Part shown: one piece after another, positions 1 to 13,145 of the stretch
Layout of the letters: the number at the start of each line of letters is the position of its first letter
Position numbering within the stretch: position 1 is the stretch's first letter
Origin: Brevipalpus yothersi
Taxonomy: Eukaryota > Arthropoda > Arachnida > Trombidiformes > Tenuipalpidae
Length of the DNA stretch: 64,000 bases
Assembly: GCA_003956705.1 (NCBI GenBank)
Contig: QZCP01000843.1
Location: forward strand, 1-64,000
Direction of reading: 5' to 3'
Translations under genes and position numbers: made by a program
Notes under the pieces: generated by a model
What the model was told of the DNA's origin: nothing
Seen by the model: the letters and a program-made list of their open reading frames with translations, nothing else
The model's database searches: none

Positions 1-38
<38 letters not shown>

Positions 39-317
39 GTTGGTGAAGGGCCCAGCTGCCATAGGAATGAGATGAGAGAAGAGAGAAGAGAGAAGAGAGA
101 AGAGAGAAGAGAGAAGAGAGAAGAGAGAAGAGAGAGTTCTCGATGTGCGTGTATATGAGACTTTGTTGGCCAAGAAAATTCCGTGCTTCTAGCTGGATGG
201 ATGGTAAGAAAGATGGCAAGAAACTATGGCTTTAAATGTATCAGAACTTAGAACTTGTGAGCCAGTTCCTATTAACTGGTTGAAAAACTCATTCTGTGGT
301 GAGAGAAAGATTTTCTG

Positions 318-377
<60 letters not shown>

Positions 378-917
378 GGACGTTGCTGCATTTTTGATTG
401 AACAGAAATGCATGCTAGGCGAAGAGAGAGAGAGAAAAGAGTAGAGTGGAGTAGAGTGCCAGTGGGATGGATGGTATTTCATGAGAGAGAATGATATTCA
501 AGTTTCATCATCATCAACCATGATTAATCAAAATTAGATGGGTGATTGATAGAGAGATGCGATTGTATCTTTATTGACGACTCATTTCGGTCAATCATTC
601 AGATACTCCCAAGTTCCTCCAATATTCGTCCAATGGTCTTGTATTATAACCTTACAGAGGCTTTTCTTTCTTTCTCTCTCTCTCTTTCTATGACAGGACG
701 AGGACATTTCATCCTACGCTCGCTGCAATCATCATGAAGGGTTACATGTTTCACCACCTCTGGTTGATCACTCTCGGTACACTTACATCTCTTGTGCAGG
801 AAAATTGATCAGAATTCATATCAAACATTTCAAGCTTATCAACGCGAAACTTATCAAAAGCTCCAGTGAATCAAAAATGACATTGTAAACTTTTTATCAC
901 CAAGCAGCAATCAAAGG

Positions 918-975
<58 letters not shown>

Positions 976-1221
976 TGCTCTTGCTCTCTGGAAGAAGAAG
1001 AGGAAAGACGAACGTTCCATCACATACTCACACAGGCAATCGGACGAGATGTGAAGTCGCCTAACGGGCTTCACCAATGATGATAACGAACCTATGAGAG
1101 AGAGAGAGAAAAAGAGATTTATTAACCTTGAAAAACGTGAAAAATTCAGAGGATAGCTCGAAGCTATCATCATCGTTCAAAACTGATGCATGATGGCTTA
1201 TAATTTTTTTTATTTCATTCT

Positions 1222-1269
<48 letters not shown>

Positions 1270-1546
1270 GCATTTTATCCCGATGCTTCCCGGGATGACT
1301 TGTGGTTAAGAGAATATCGATAAAAGTTAATCAGACTCTTCGCACTTGCTCTTAACCGTGTATACCTATGTGTGCTCTGTGTCTCATGTCAAGCTGTGGA
1401 TGTTGAGATTATGATTACGATCGGGATGGGCCAGCTTGGACCAACCCGATGATTTAACGAACGAGAAAAATTGACTGACAAAAGGTGGACAATCTTCAAG
1501 TGGCATTTCAGGCATATGGAATGAGAGAGACAGAGAGAGTAGGTAA

Positions 1547-1596
<50 letters not shown>

Positions 1597-3720
1597 ATCA
1601 TTGGTCTCCACAGAGAGACTGATATTTGTGGTAATGTTAATGGTCGACTGTGGAGAAAAATGACTTGGGCGTGCAACGGCTTTCATGGGACAGCCAATGG
1701 AATCAAGAAACTGATAGAATGGAAAGAAAAAAGAAAGAGAGAGAAAGAAAGAAAGAAGAAGAGAAGGAAGACGAACATCACGTCGAGGCCGAATAAAAGA
1801 AAAATTAGTGGGCTTACTAGGAAAAGTGGTATCCACTTGAACGGGTTGAATAAGAAGAGGAGAAGAGGGAAAAAAGATTGCTGCAAGAGTGTGGAGATAG
1901 ATTCTTTTCATATTTCTATACTCTTTTTTATCTAATAATACGATAATACACTGTATGTGTGCACTTTTCATCGCTTTTATATTCTCTGGTACATATCTCT
2001 TTCACTGTTCTCCCAGCTTCTCAACTGGCTGAATATCATCATCATTCGAGGGAGAGAGAGAGACAATTTATCATCAATGGCATTGGTTCAATGAATCGGA
2101 GAAAAATATTTTTGCCCATTGATTAGCTGATTCGCTTCTCTATCGACCGAGTGATCGTAAGTACACACAGAGAGAGGGAAAAAAAGAGAGAAAAGGATTT
2201 CATGAACACTATTCATTAAAGGTCTTTGACCACGAATAATTCTAAGGAGAAAGAAACATTTCAATTCGAGTCAAGTTCAAAAGTTTTTTTCTCTCTCTTA
2301 TTGATATTTCCGACATCAATTGAAAATCATTTGTCCTTCTTTCACTTTTCACTCTTCCGAATGATTGAAATGAATTCGATTGAATTTGAAATTCCAATTC
2401 GGGGTATAAAATCGTTGGATAAACAGATCATCAGGCGGAGATTGTGTTGAATCAAGTTTTGGATGATTCAGTTTACTATGTTAATGAGATGTGGAAAATA
2501 TATTGAAGCCTCAGAGGTGAGAGTAGTTGAGTAATTTGAAAAAAAAATACATTTCAAATTCATCATCATCAACATGGAAACACGCCGATCAATGTTCCAT
2601 TAAATGTACAAAACCTTGTATGCTGCAATAATAGCGAACACATATCAGCAATGGTGTATGTGTGTGTATTGTAAGTGTGTGTGAAGAGGACACAAAATCC
2701 ATCGATAAAATCTGATATTTTTTTCCCCATGATAAGATCAGGACACTCGTTTTTTTCGTGATTAGGTGAAGATGATTACTTGTGTAGGTTATCTAAGAAG
2801 AAAACTTGTACATCAAGCTTTGGAAGAGAGAAAGAGAGAGAGAGAGCGAGAAAAATTTTCACGTAGACATGAGAGGTCATTAAACACCATGGAAATCCCC
2901 AGAACTAGTATTCATTTCATGACCAACGGTGGGAGCAGTAAGTATTCTGAAATGAATTAAACAAAGGGTTACAGCAGGTAAATGACATTTTGTTGATCAC
3001 GCGATAGTAGTTTCATAGAGATAGCTCAGCTGAACAATCGTTATGCATTTATTTCAGGCATCAAATCAAATCTAGGGTTTGGCTGAGTTAGGTGATTCCT
3101 GGAGAGAGAGAGAAGAGAGAGAAGATCTGCAGCTATAGAGATCGATTCTATCTGATTCTGAACTATTCTCGTTCCATTTTCATTCTATGAAAATATTCTG
3201 ATCTTTGCTTTCCTTATCATCACAACCTAGGAAGGGGTATGACTTTTGACTCATCCGAACTGATATTATTTTCATGATGGCAAACACCATAGGTTTCTTT
3301 ATACTTTCTATCCTTTAGATTTTATCCTGGTTGAAGGATGCACGATTGGGAATATTCTGAGATTTGTGCTCTGATTCGAGCCTTTTCTTTCCATTGTTAT
3401 TACTTGTTCCAGTCAGGTTTTATCTTTAGATGACTTTTTGTGATTGAGAAGCCAAAAGTTTTCAAGGAAAATAGTACTTGGTTACTATTCTCGAATAAAA
3501 AATACTTTTTTCTAGATTTTTCGTAATTTGAGCATGAAATTACAATTCTTGGCGGTTCAAGATACACGAGAGAGTAAATCAACACCCATATTGAATGTTG
3601 AAAGTGGTTGACACCATTTATTAATACCTCTCATTGAAAAAAGAGAGATAAACAAGGATTACCATTGTTATCACAGATCTGATTGAATTTATCCAACGCT
3701 GATTAGACTCCTACGTTCCT
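1..3720. repeat. (GA/CT)n microsatellite-rich region without a supportable gene
   Basis: Long perfect or near-perfect dinucleotide tracts lie at 1-36, 321-374, 921-973, 1223-1266 and 1555-1594, with a GAGAAG-type tract at about 66-138 and shorter GAGA runs near 2050, 2170, 2830 and 3100. Open frames here are low-complexity products of the repeats (runs of RE/ER or LS) and have no splice or domain support. Similar tracts in arthropods can bind GAGA-type factors or behave as plain microsatellites; nothing here decides between the two. Confidence 0.85.
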
Positions 3721-4944
3721 TCAGGATTCATCTCCCGATGAGCTATCACCAAAACATTCTTCGGTTGGATTGATGTTCATCCGCTGACTTATCTGGGCTG
3801 CCTGTCGAGCAAGAGATCCTAGCTCAGAGCATGTTGGATTGGATGGGTCGGATGCGTGATCTAAGTTTGATGGATCTGATGAACTTGTGAGTGGAATATG
3901 AGATTCATTGTTTTGCATAGGCACCGTTTCAAAATTTTTTCCATGTCCCTGAGATCCATCACTTTCATTACAATCCTCTTGGCTATCTTCATTCTTGGAA
4001 CCAAGGAGTGTTTTCAGCTCTCTGATCAGCGGTTCAGCAAGATCATGTCTTTCTTTTAGGATAGTCTGCGAGTAAATAAAATTGCGTTCAAAACATACAT
4101 CCTCCTACTTTCGGAAAAAAGAGAGATGAAATATGATTTACCTTCAAATCTTCGTCATCTGAAGATGATTGTTGATCAATATCTTCCAGATCACCAGAAG
4201 AGCACTCATAAGTTCGATCACACGTGTCTTGAAAGTCTTCGATTTTCTGAGCCGAAGAGGAACTCATTCCTATTAGAATATCAAAGTATATATAAGCATG
4301 AAGCATGGATTTGCCATCTTTCTTATCTCTTACTTACTTGGCCTTATCTGCTTGATGTAAGAGTCGAAAAATTTACATCCAATCGATAAATTCTCGAGAA
4401 CTTTGGATATGTTTTTCTTCATAATTTTGTTGAGCTCCTTTACTCTATGCAGCTCTGTTTTTGCGATCATGAGCGAATCATATTTGATTTTCAATTTTTC
4501 AGTAAGCCGCCTTATTTCTTCCTCTCTTCTGGAGGTTTCTTTCATTTTTTCATCATACTCAATTGCCAGCTGATCGAGGGCTTTGTGAAGATCTTTTACT
4601 GAATCTTTTAACAAAAGATTCTCTTGTTTCAACGAGTCAACAGTATTCTCCAAAAGATTACAATTTTCACGATGCTCACGTTCCGAGTCCTCCTGTTCGA
4701 CAATCTGTCTCTTAAGTCTCACAATTAGTTCATCTTTTGATTCGGATTCTTCTTCCCGTTCCGATAATATCGCCTGAAGTCGCAAAATTTCTTCATCTTT
4801 TTGCCTCAAATCGGCTACCAGCGAATTGGTCTCATCATGACCATCATCATCATCATTTTGTCTTCCATTGATCACCTTATTGGTGGCATTCTTGTTGATA
4901 ACACACAAATCACTTGGCTCCAAGAAAGTCTTCTCATTATCCAT
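3721..4944 (-). CDS. Coiled-coil protein of unknown function (3 exons)
   Basis: Model: exons 4944-4338, 4269-4142 and 4065-3721, joined in phases 1 and 0 at GT-AG introns of 68 and 76 bases, giving 359 residues. Residues about 40-190 are heptad-rich and strongly charged, predicting a long coiled coil. The rest is acidic and Ser/Asp-rich, including an SSSDDED-like patch at the end of exon 2 and DPSN repeats in exon 3, so it is probably disordered and possibly phosphorylated. There is no signal peptide or membrane segment. The start is the first in-frame ATG, after an AT-rich stretch. I do not recognise the family; a scaffold or cytoskeletal role is only suggested by the coiled coil. The ORF itself is well supported. 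Confidence 0.75.
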
Positions 4945-5856
4945 AAAAATATAACCATATATTGAATAAACATTAATTTCAAATTAAGTACAAAAATTTG
5001 GAGCAATTAAATGCTCAACAACACACACATTTCACGCCAAAACATATACAATAACAATCTCGACTCTTTGGTATGTAGCCATAGTAACAAGTCAAGCATT
5101 TGATGATTTTCGTTCTGTTTTTCACTTCCATGAATCTTATGAAAAGTCAAAATGTACAAGTTCGAACTGTTTCGATCAGCAAATGATCGAAAAACAATTA
5201 ATAAACATATTTTAGCCCTTTCAATGATCCACCTTACTTGTGGCTCTCAAGATCTATTTGCTTAAGTATCTATGGCTTGAGAATATAACATTATGAATGG
5301 TAATTTTTATTTCAATATAAGTATGACGAAATACGTTGAACTTTTGTCCAGTTAATATGCTATCTATACGAAGTATGCATTGAAACGATTCGCCAGGTGG
5401 ATACATTGAATTTTTCTTATCGCCATGAACAGAATTCTTTTTGAGGATTTTTAACCAAACTTTCATCCTGTTTGGTTTGGTTGACTGCCAAGTTGCTGAT
5501 TAGGAAATGATGGTGATATTTTGCCATCTAGAGTTTTCTAGAAGTTTGAGTTTACCAAGTTTACAGGGTTTGTTGCGACTGTTCATACATCTTAAGTAGC
5601 GTAATTAGGAATATTGAGATAAAATAGTCGTGTTAAATCTGCTGCTAATTTAATTTTAAGAGCAAAAAATTGAGCTATAATTTTTTTCACAATAAATAGG
5701 TCATTAAAATTGTACAACATACATAGTGAATGGAACAAAAATTGACACATGTTAAGTTAATGTAAAATATTAACGAGATTTGAGAATTGGCAAAGAAAAT
5801 TGCATAATATGATGAGATAAATAGCCGTTAACGGACAACAATTATCTAGCTATTAT
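4945..5856. other. Intergenic, 912 bases
   Basis: This lies between the 5' end of the coiled-coil gene and the 3' end of the SLC26 gene, both on the minus strand. A 70-codon minus-strand open frame (5254-5466) starts with ATG and has mixed composition but no recognisable motif. I leave it as an unsupported small ORF. No repeat or RNA gene was seen. Confidence 0.5.
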
Positions 5857-7860
5857 CTAATATTCAACTGATTGAGACATCCAATGAGATGATCGACGAC
5901 TTCGCATATACTTCTCATTTGTATCACCAATAAGAGGAGATATTTCACGGACTGCATTCGTATGAATAACTGTCCACACTTCCTCTTCACTTTTACACCA
6001 AATAAAATCATGAGTATCTTCAAAAATTGTGACTAAAGCACGGAGACAAGGTTTTCGGAGATTGTAAAAAACGGTTAAAAATCCACGATTCTGATACTGT
6101 TCAACCATGTGTTTGATACCCTGGAAAAATTAAAAATAGGAAGTTATAGAAAGTTGCATTTAGTTGAAATCACTCCAAAGCTAAGATTAAATCTAGTTGA
6201 TTGAAAAACTTACCATGGCAAAAGTAGAATCAGTTCTGAACATATGTTCACCATCAATAACGATCGTAAAATTGTTCAACTGGAGATCACAGGTTGGAAT
6301 TGCTTTGGATATTTTCACTTTCAAGTATTCAATTGATGGAAATAGAACACTTCTATCAGGCTTAACATACAAAAATGGTTCACCATTCGGTGTTTTTCGT
6401 AGAACAATACTGATACGCGGTCGAGCCATTGTGTAGAGTAGAATGAGAAGAGAAAAAGTAACCCCAAGACATATTCCATACTCTAATCCAATCACTAAAC
6501 ATGTTACCAATGTCAAACTGTATGGAACAATATCGATAGGATTCGCTTTCCATGCAATCACTATATCACCAAACTTGACCATCGGAATCACGGCGGCAAT
6601 GATGATGGAAGCCAATGCAGCTTTGGGAATGAATTTAAAATACGGTGCAAGAGTTAACATAGCCAGTATGACCAAAGTTCCCGTCACGACACCACCGAAA
6701 GGTGTTCGAACCCCGCTGTTATGATTGACTGCCGAACGAGAGAAGCTACCTGTGGTTGGGAATGCTGAAAAAAAACTTCCCGCAATATTGCCCAAGCCCA
6801 GTGCAAACAGTTCCTGGGTGGCATCTAATTTTTTATCAGCCATAAATGATTTGGCAACAGCAACTGTTTCCAGAAGTCCACAAAGAGTTAGCACAACAAT
6901 TCCTGGTGCAATGTCAGCGGCCACTTGTCCAGCGGATAGATCAACTGATCCTTCGTGATATTCGAATTGTGGCCAACGAAATGGTGGTAAGCCAAGTTGA
7001 ATGTCCTTGTTGATGGTGAAACGATTGTAAGATCGTGCCAATAGGCCACATATGATGACAACTATCGCATTTCGGCCAGTGACGATGATCCACCATATCT
7101 TATCCATCCACACTGAAAATCTACTTGGACCATATGAATCACCGAAATTTGATATCAGTGCTTGCTTTTCTTCCTCCTCATGCTTGACGAACGAAAAATC
7201 TCGATAACGTTGCAATGGTATCAAGAACATCAAACAAAAGCAACCCAAACAGGCATCCCATGGATTGATATCGGATATATTGGCAATGATTCCAGAAATG
7301 GTTGGAAAAAATCTATCCGTATCCAAGTGTATTCCGAAGAAACTTCTCATCTGAGAGCATGCAATCGTGATGGCAGCTGAAGTTGAAAAGCTTGATAATA
7401 CCGGAAAAGAGACAAAATCAACCACAAAACCGAGATTAAGAATACCCAATATAAACATGGCACAACCAGAATAAAATGACAGTAGAACAGCATATGTTAT
7501 TCCACCTTTGGCCACAAATGGTGCCAACAGAATGGCCATAATCGAAGTTGGACCAAAGGCAACATCTTTACATGTACCAAAAAGTGCATACACAAAGCAT
7601 CCAATGAAACTTGAATACAGTCCATACTGTGCTGGTAGACCAGCCAGTAATGATAATGCCAATCCTTGTGGTAGAATGGTGAAGGCAACCGATATTCCAG
7701 CGATCAGGTCACCATGAAGATCGTGTAATGAATAATTGGTAAGCCATGTGAGAAATGGTAAACGTCTCTTCAATTTTTCACGAGTAAAGAATCGTTCTTT
7801 GGTCCAATTGAGACATCCCCGAAAAGATGTCTCATCATCTTCATCCATGTGAATATTCAT
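5857..7860 (-). CDS. SLC26-family sulfate/anion transporter (SLC26A11-like)
   Basis: Two coding exons, 7860-6214 and 6120-5857 (phase 0, 93-base intron), encode 636 residues, close to the family's usual length. Residues 63-84 hold the SulP/SLC26 signature (PQGLALSLLAGLPAQYGLYS), and GPTSIM follows at about 108. About 10-14 hydrophobic segments cover residues 50-480. The C-terminus (from about 500) is a STAS domain, which the intron splits. SLC26 proteins move sulfate, chloride, bicarbonate or related anions across the plasma or lysosomal membrane. The A11 type (sodium-independent sulfate transport) is the nearest I recognise, but the substrate is inferred. A 5' non-coding exon may end near 8661, where a minus-strand GTAAG donor sits. 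Confidence 0.92.
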
Positions 7861-9353
7861 GAAGGCGATGCTGTTTCTAATTGATTATGATGAAGAGAAG
7901 TAATAGACTCAATTACTAGTGAAACATACAGCTAATTACAAGGGATGAATGTCGATGATAAGATGGATGATCATGGAGAAAAGCTAAGAAATTAACAATA
8001 AAGCACTGCAGAAAGTTCATCACAATGGAAGGGGTAAAATAATTGTGGCTCAAAACAATTGAACTTTCCTAGTATGCTCACACGAACAATTGTGATAAAG
8101 TGAGAGAAACAAGACATTCTCGAAAGATGATTTGTTGTTGAGAAAAATTTGAAAAACAACTTGTAAGAAGCCGGTCATCCAGATTCTTGCTAATCATTCA
8201 AGTGTTATCTTTTTTCTAGGTAAATGATGCTCTAGAATTGATAACGATATCGTTTTCGAAAAAAAAGAAGTAAGCGAACGGTTTACTTATCAATGTATTT
8301 TAAATCAGGAAAAAGCTGACAACAAAAGCTAACAACCTTTCTCGATAGGAAGAGATTATGAAAAAAAACAATTAGGAAACGATTATGATGATGATGGAAA
8401 AATTATCAAATTTGCTTACGATTTTTTTATAACTTCACAGGATAGTTTCCTCGAATGTGTTCCACATAAAATATTACATAAGATAAGTTTTGACCCTTAC
8501 TGGAGATGAAAATTGGAAGTGGAATTTCGGATAAGTTGATATTCTAGCTACATGTAATCTGTTCACATAACGTTAAAGTAAGTCACAATATTAGTCAAAC
8601 TAATTTGTTGATAAAAATATATCATAAAATTGTGGAAAATTTGGAATTGAGATGAAAAACTTACCTCTTGATAGGTCTTGAATCTTTCGGAGACATATTG
8701 TAACCAGAAAAATTCGCTTTTTCATCAAGACTTCCCGAACCTTTCGTCATTTTGTTGTGTTAATAGGAACAAAAATACTCTTATTGACTGGTTGATCACA
8801 AATAGCAAAGTGACGATGAAATCATTCAGCACGCGACTTGTTTGGTTGCCGAGCAGAAAGAATGAGAAAGACAATGAACAAATAGAAGTGAGCACTTGAA
8901 TAAAACCGCTATCGGGTCGAGTTTATCAATAGATGAGAATGAATGAGAGATATTTGAGAGTAGAGAGACATTCGTAGTAAGTCACTATAAATACTTGAAT
9001 ATAGATTGGAAAATTTTTTCCACTAGCTGAGTGATCATTGTGCTCTGATTCTAGCATCAATCCGACCTGGGAGATGGTGATGATTTGTAAAGGTTCCTCT
9101 TGGATAATTGATCACTGAGCTTCAAGTGCCCACATCAAGCAGCTCTTTAGGGGAAGTATAGTTTTGGTAATAACAGTTTTATTGCGAAATTATAATAAAT
9201 ACCAGACGATGATCATAATCTCTGGCCCAAGAGAGCGTCTGTGCTCACATTATCTTACAGTTTTAAAGACCAATTCAAGCATTGAGTAATCTTGATAAAA
9301 CGTCTTGTTTGTCAGTAAAACGAATACTTAACGGTGAAATTTTTCCATTGATT
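7861..9353. other. Intergenic / probable 5' UTR and promoter of the SLC26 gene
   Basis: AT-rich DNA between the SLC26 start and the end of eIF2B gamma. A minus-strand donor-like CTTAC at about 8660-8664 could end an untranslated first exon. The 73-codon plus-strand frame at 8678-8899 has no motif and is not accepted. Nothing else is recognisable. Confidence 0.45.
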
Positions 9354-11148
9354 TTAGAAGCCAGTAGCCATTGCGGGTAAGACTTCATTTGAAAACTTGA
9401 GAGATGTTTCTATCGAAAAAAAGAGTTTTTTTAACGATTTTGAGCCTCATCAATCATAACAATTTATGCTGAAAGAATACTTACCAACTTCATGACCAGC
9501 AGTTACAACACAATCCTTGATCTCTGCGCTGGACCCAATAATTGCTTTGCTACATACTATACTTCCTTGGATAGTGCAACCATCCAGAATCTTTACGTCA
9601 TCCATTATAATAGAGTTGGTAATCTTTACTTTCTCTCCGATAATACAGTTGCTTCCGATAGAAGACTTTTTGACGGATGTTCGATCACCGATTTTCACAG
9701 AGGAAGCTATTATGCAATCATTACTGATCTGGGGCCTTACCGGCGGTCCAGGAGTTGAGGGAGGATTGGAAGAAGGAGTAAGAGGAGGAGGAGACTCATG
9801 CTTCTCATCAAAGTTCAAATTGGGATAAATGATTCTCAGACGTTTGTTGGCTTCATAATAGCCAGTTACAGTGTTACATCTTATGGATATGTCTTCTTTG
9901 GGTATCAAAGCCATACATTTTATGAGACTATCAGGATATTCTTTTCGGACTTCTGTTGGCAGATTTTTCTCAACATACAGAGTGTCTAATGCACCGAGAA
10001 TTTTCATCAATGGCTCCATTTCTACACAATCAAGCAAATTTGTCTTTTCTTTGCCATCTTTACTGGACCCATTAGGCTTGTTGGACTGAGTATCAAATTG
10101 CTTATCAATCAAATAGGGAATCAGATCTCCTTTGATTGACTTGAATTTTCTAAAAAGAAAGAGATGGGTTACATAATTCCTCGAGAAACAGTCACTCGAC
10201 TTACTTTCGATCTTTGAGAAAATTCAAGATCCATTTCTTAAAGATATAAACGTGAGCATCTAGGCAAGTGTTACTTAAATCAATTTTAGAGCACCTAAAG
10301 AATGGATATATAAATTAATCTGAAATAGAGTCAGGTCAAGAAAACTCACTTTCTGAGGGCTCCTATTCTGAGAGGCACATCTTCATCGAATTCCAATTCA
10401 GATTGAAAAAAGACAAGTCGCTTTTTGTCCATTGGATCGGTTCCTATCAAGTCTCTCTCTATTATAAAGAATAGAAATTTTTATCCGAGAAAAAATGAAA
10501 TCAAAAATGGAGTACCTAAATCAGGTTTTCCCTTCTTTCCAGGTGTAGAGCCATCAGCAATAATATCATGAGGAGATATTAGTGCGACTAAAATTGGATC
10601 ATGGACACGAAATAAGTTCAGCAGATGAACCAAAGGAAAGTTCGTTAAGGTATCACAGCTTATTATCAGGAAATCATTCTGAAAAAAAGATGAAATAGAT
10701 TCAGTTCACAATTATCTTTTATGAATGCTTATACTACCTTAATTTTTTGTTTTTCATGTAAACTTTTAAGAGTGTCCACTGTTCCAAGATCTTCTTCTTC
10801 CTTGATTGTGAAAAAATCGAGTTTGATGTTCGTGAAAAGACCAACAAGTGATTCCCTTATAGATCGTTCTTGAGTCTCTAAAACACATATTAATACCTCT
10901 TTTGGTGTCCATATTATGCAGGGAAATGAACAAATAGAGAATACAACATCAAAAATTGATCACCCAACAATCAATTATCACTACCACTAACCTGAAAACT
11001 TTGCCAACTCTAACATATGAATTGGATAGTAAATCATAGGTTTGTTACCGATAGGAAGAAGACATTTCGGAATACTTGCCACCAACTCATTCATTCTTGA
11101 GCCTCGGCCAGCAGCCATCACTATTGCCTGCACATCTAACACAGTCAT
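9354..11148 (-). CDS. EIF2B3: Translation initiation factor eIF2B subunit gamma
   Basis: Seven exons: 11148-10992, 10877-10738, 10678-10516, 10458-10350, 10294-10205, 10149-9485 and 9409-9354, all GT-AG and phase-consistent, giving 459 residues (family about 450). The N-terminal nucleotidyltransferase-like domain starts with the AIVMAAGRGSRM loop and SIPKCLLPIGNKPM. The middle carries IISCDTLT and IKGDLIPYL. The C-terminus is a left-handed beta-helix of hexapeptide repeats (VKIGDRTSV, IIGEKVKI, AIIGSSAEI) ending in SNEV. Gamma pairs with epsilon in the decameric exchange factor that reloads eIF2 with GTP in the cytosol and is the target of the integrated stress response. A proline-rich insert (about residues 340-355) precedes the beta-helix. 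The gene starts 367 bases from COA8, head to head, so a shared promoter is likely. Confidence 0.95.
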
Positions 11149-11514
11149 TTCAACCAAATTAATCACAATTTCACCGAATTATATTAAATTTATCATTAAA
11201 ATGGAATCAATTTCGTCATCAAAACAAAAAATCAACTCAAACTCAAGCGGCAAATGTGTTCAACTCATGAGCACATGTTGTGATCCTTAATGCTCATGTC
11301 TTTTATGGTTCAAAATTGAAATCGTTTTGTTTTCATCTTTTTTTCAGGAAGTTAATTAAACCAGTTAACTTGATTTCTTGTGGCAATTATGATTCGATAA
11401 AATGTTATAATTTTGTCTGTGTAGTTTACCAATTATGTGTTGATTGATTGTGGAATCGATCATTTGTTTTGTTATTGTATAGTTTTCTGCTCAAAGTGGA
11501 AAGTTATTTTCATT
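11149..11514. promoter_or_regulatory. Putative bidirectional promoter between EIF2B3 and COA8
   Basis: The only DNA between two divergent start codons is 366 bases. It is AT-rich, with no TATA box I would trust. The promoter role is inferred purely from the head-to-head arrangement. Confidence 0.4.
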
Positions 11515-12125
11515 ATGTTGCGTACATCTAGATTGGTTTGCTCAAAGAATTTAGATGTTAGAATTGATTATCTACGATTTAATTCTAGTAATTTGGAACG
11601 TTTAAAAAGTTATGTGAGCTCAGCTCATCCTACCTCTCACATTTATTTGGTTAAACATGCTATACCTGAAGATGAAAGTCCCGCAGAGAAACGGTATAGA
11701 ATGATGAGAGAAGAGTATCAATTATGGAATCATTTTTATTGGGAAGAAAATAATAAAAGGTTTCAAGAGGTGAGTCAATATTCTCCGGAGTCTATGAAGT
11801 TTATTCACTAAATGGAAATTTTCATATTCCAGGAGAAAGCTCAGTATATAGTAAACCAAAGATTGAAGAAACAAAATGACTCATATGGTAGTTCACATGA
11901 AGATCTTGCACCGTTTTATCGAGATTTTCTTGACAGAAACTATGAGAAACACATAAATTATAACAAGTGAGATTCATTTTTCAGAATAGTTTTTGAATGT
12001 TATCTTATTCTAGACTACTTGCTCTGCATAGGCAATGGTATAAAAAACAATTTAAATTGCTGCTTCCCGCACTCGCAGCTTTTTTGGCTTGTAAACAACG
12101 CCAGATAAAATTGGCTCTAAAATAG
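11515..12125 (+). CDS. COA8: Cytochrome c oxidase assembly factor 8 (APOPT1 family)
   Basis: Three exons, 11515-11769, 11833-11966 and 12014-12125 (introns of 63 and 47 bases), encode 166 residues. The N-terminus is basic, with Arg and Ser and few acids, as expected for a mitochondrial presequence. The conserved COA8 core follows: the IPEDESPAEKRYR motif, WN-x2-YWEENN, and in exon 2 APFYRDFLDRNYEKH, then RQWYKKQF in exon 3. The family protects or assembles complex IV in the mitochondrial matrix. An upstream in-frame GTG at 11437 was not used, because the ATG at 11515 directly begins the basic presequence. It diverges from EIF2B3. Confidence 0.92.
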
Positions 12126-13145
12126 AGGTTACTAATTGATGTCAAAGCGATGGTAAGTTTGATGTATTTGTTGCTCATTGATCGGCACTTTCTCTGGAAT
12201 CTTATTTCTCACACATGAGAATTGATTTTCGTATTTGTGCCAAAAAAATTCAAGAAATTATCAGGGCAGATTTGCACTGAGGCTGTGCTCTACTGGTAGT
12301 ATATGTTTCTGACATTTTACATTTTCTATTTTCAGATTGCATACTATTGATGAGTCGTACCATCTCAATATTTTCACCCTCACAGTCGATTGAAGTCCTA
12401 GTCAATTGTTCTTTGGAAAAAATCCTCTAATTAATCTGACACTCTTCAAGCAGTGAATTGGATACAATCAATAGTTACCTCTATTGTATAAAGCGAATAA
12501 ATTTGATGAAGGATGAGTCAAATGTATCATGCCCTCGATTTACTCTTGATTATTGTAATCAATTTCTTTGCATGCTTCGACATCAATTTTTTGCTAGACT
12601 TTGATCCTCTCGTCAGGTGTTTCGTCTTGCCTCCAAAATGGGCAAGATTGGGTCCTAGTTTCTCCTTTACCCTTAAACCATGTCATATCGCTTAACACAT
12701 CCGAGCTTATGAGTGAAGAATGAGGAAAGCGATCAACAGAGTACTTGATCACAACCTTGAAGGTATGGATCGAAAGTTGCCCATCAAAGTGTCAACACAA
12801 AAACTTTGAGCCTTACCTGAACCTTAACTGTAAGGTGCACTGAGATTTCTTATCTCATCGTGTTGAATATTAAACCCTATTGAACATACATGTTATAAGC
12901 GTGTATAAGCACTAGTTTTCTTGTGCATCTCAAGGGTCTGTCATAGTGACGGAATCTTAGTTTCTCGAGAAACTGAGCTCTCACAAAGTCCTCACTTCAA
13001 AATTGGTAGAACATCTATTCAGTTATTCTTCGATCATCGATATTGAATCTTGAGTGTGATCATAGAGATTTCTTCAATTTTCTAAGAAAATTCCTTCTAG
13101 TTATACATGTAATAAGTGAAAATTTCATTACTTTGTCACTGAAAA
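12126..13145. other. Intergenic, about 1 kb
   Basis: Contains the 3' UTR of COA8 and the upstream region of the LRR gene. A 60-codon frame at 12513-12695 is hydrophobic but lacks support. No repeat or RNA gene was recognised. Confidence 0.45.

Noticed and set aside
189..1971. Several open frames of 60-195 codons in the first 2 kb
   Set aside because: They consist largely of Arg-Glu or Leu-Ser runs produced by (GA/CT)n repeats and overlap on both strands; no splice or domain support.
5254..5466. 70-codon minus-strand frame
   Set aside because: Has an ATG but no motif, no paralog and no splice support; left as unsupported.
6197..7717. Plus-strand frames of 60-93 codons across the SLC26 gene
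   Set aside because: Antisense shadows of a clearly conserved transporter; no independent features.
9492..10089. Plus-strand frames of 63-103 codons across eIF2B gamma
   Set aside because: Antisense of the conserved beta-helix exon.
12240..12300. Possible tRNA or snRNA-like segment after COA8
   Set aside because: No cloverleaf or polymerase III boxes could be assembled; probably 3' UTR.
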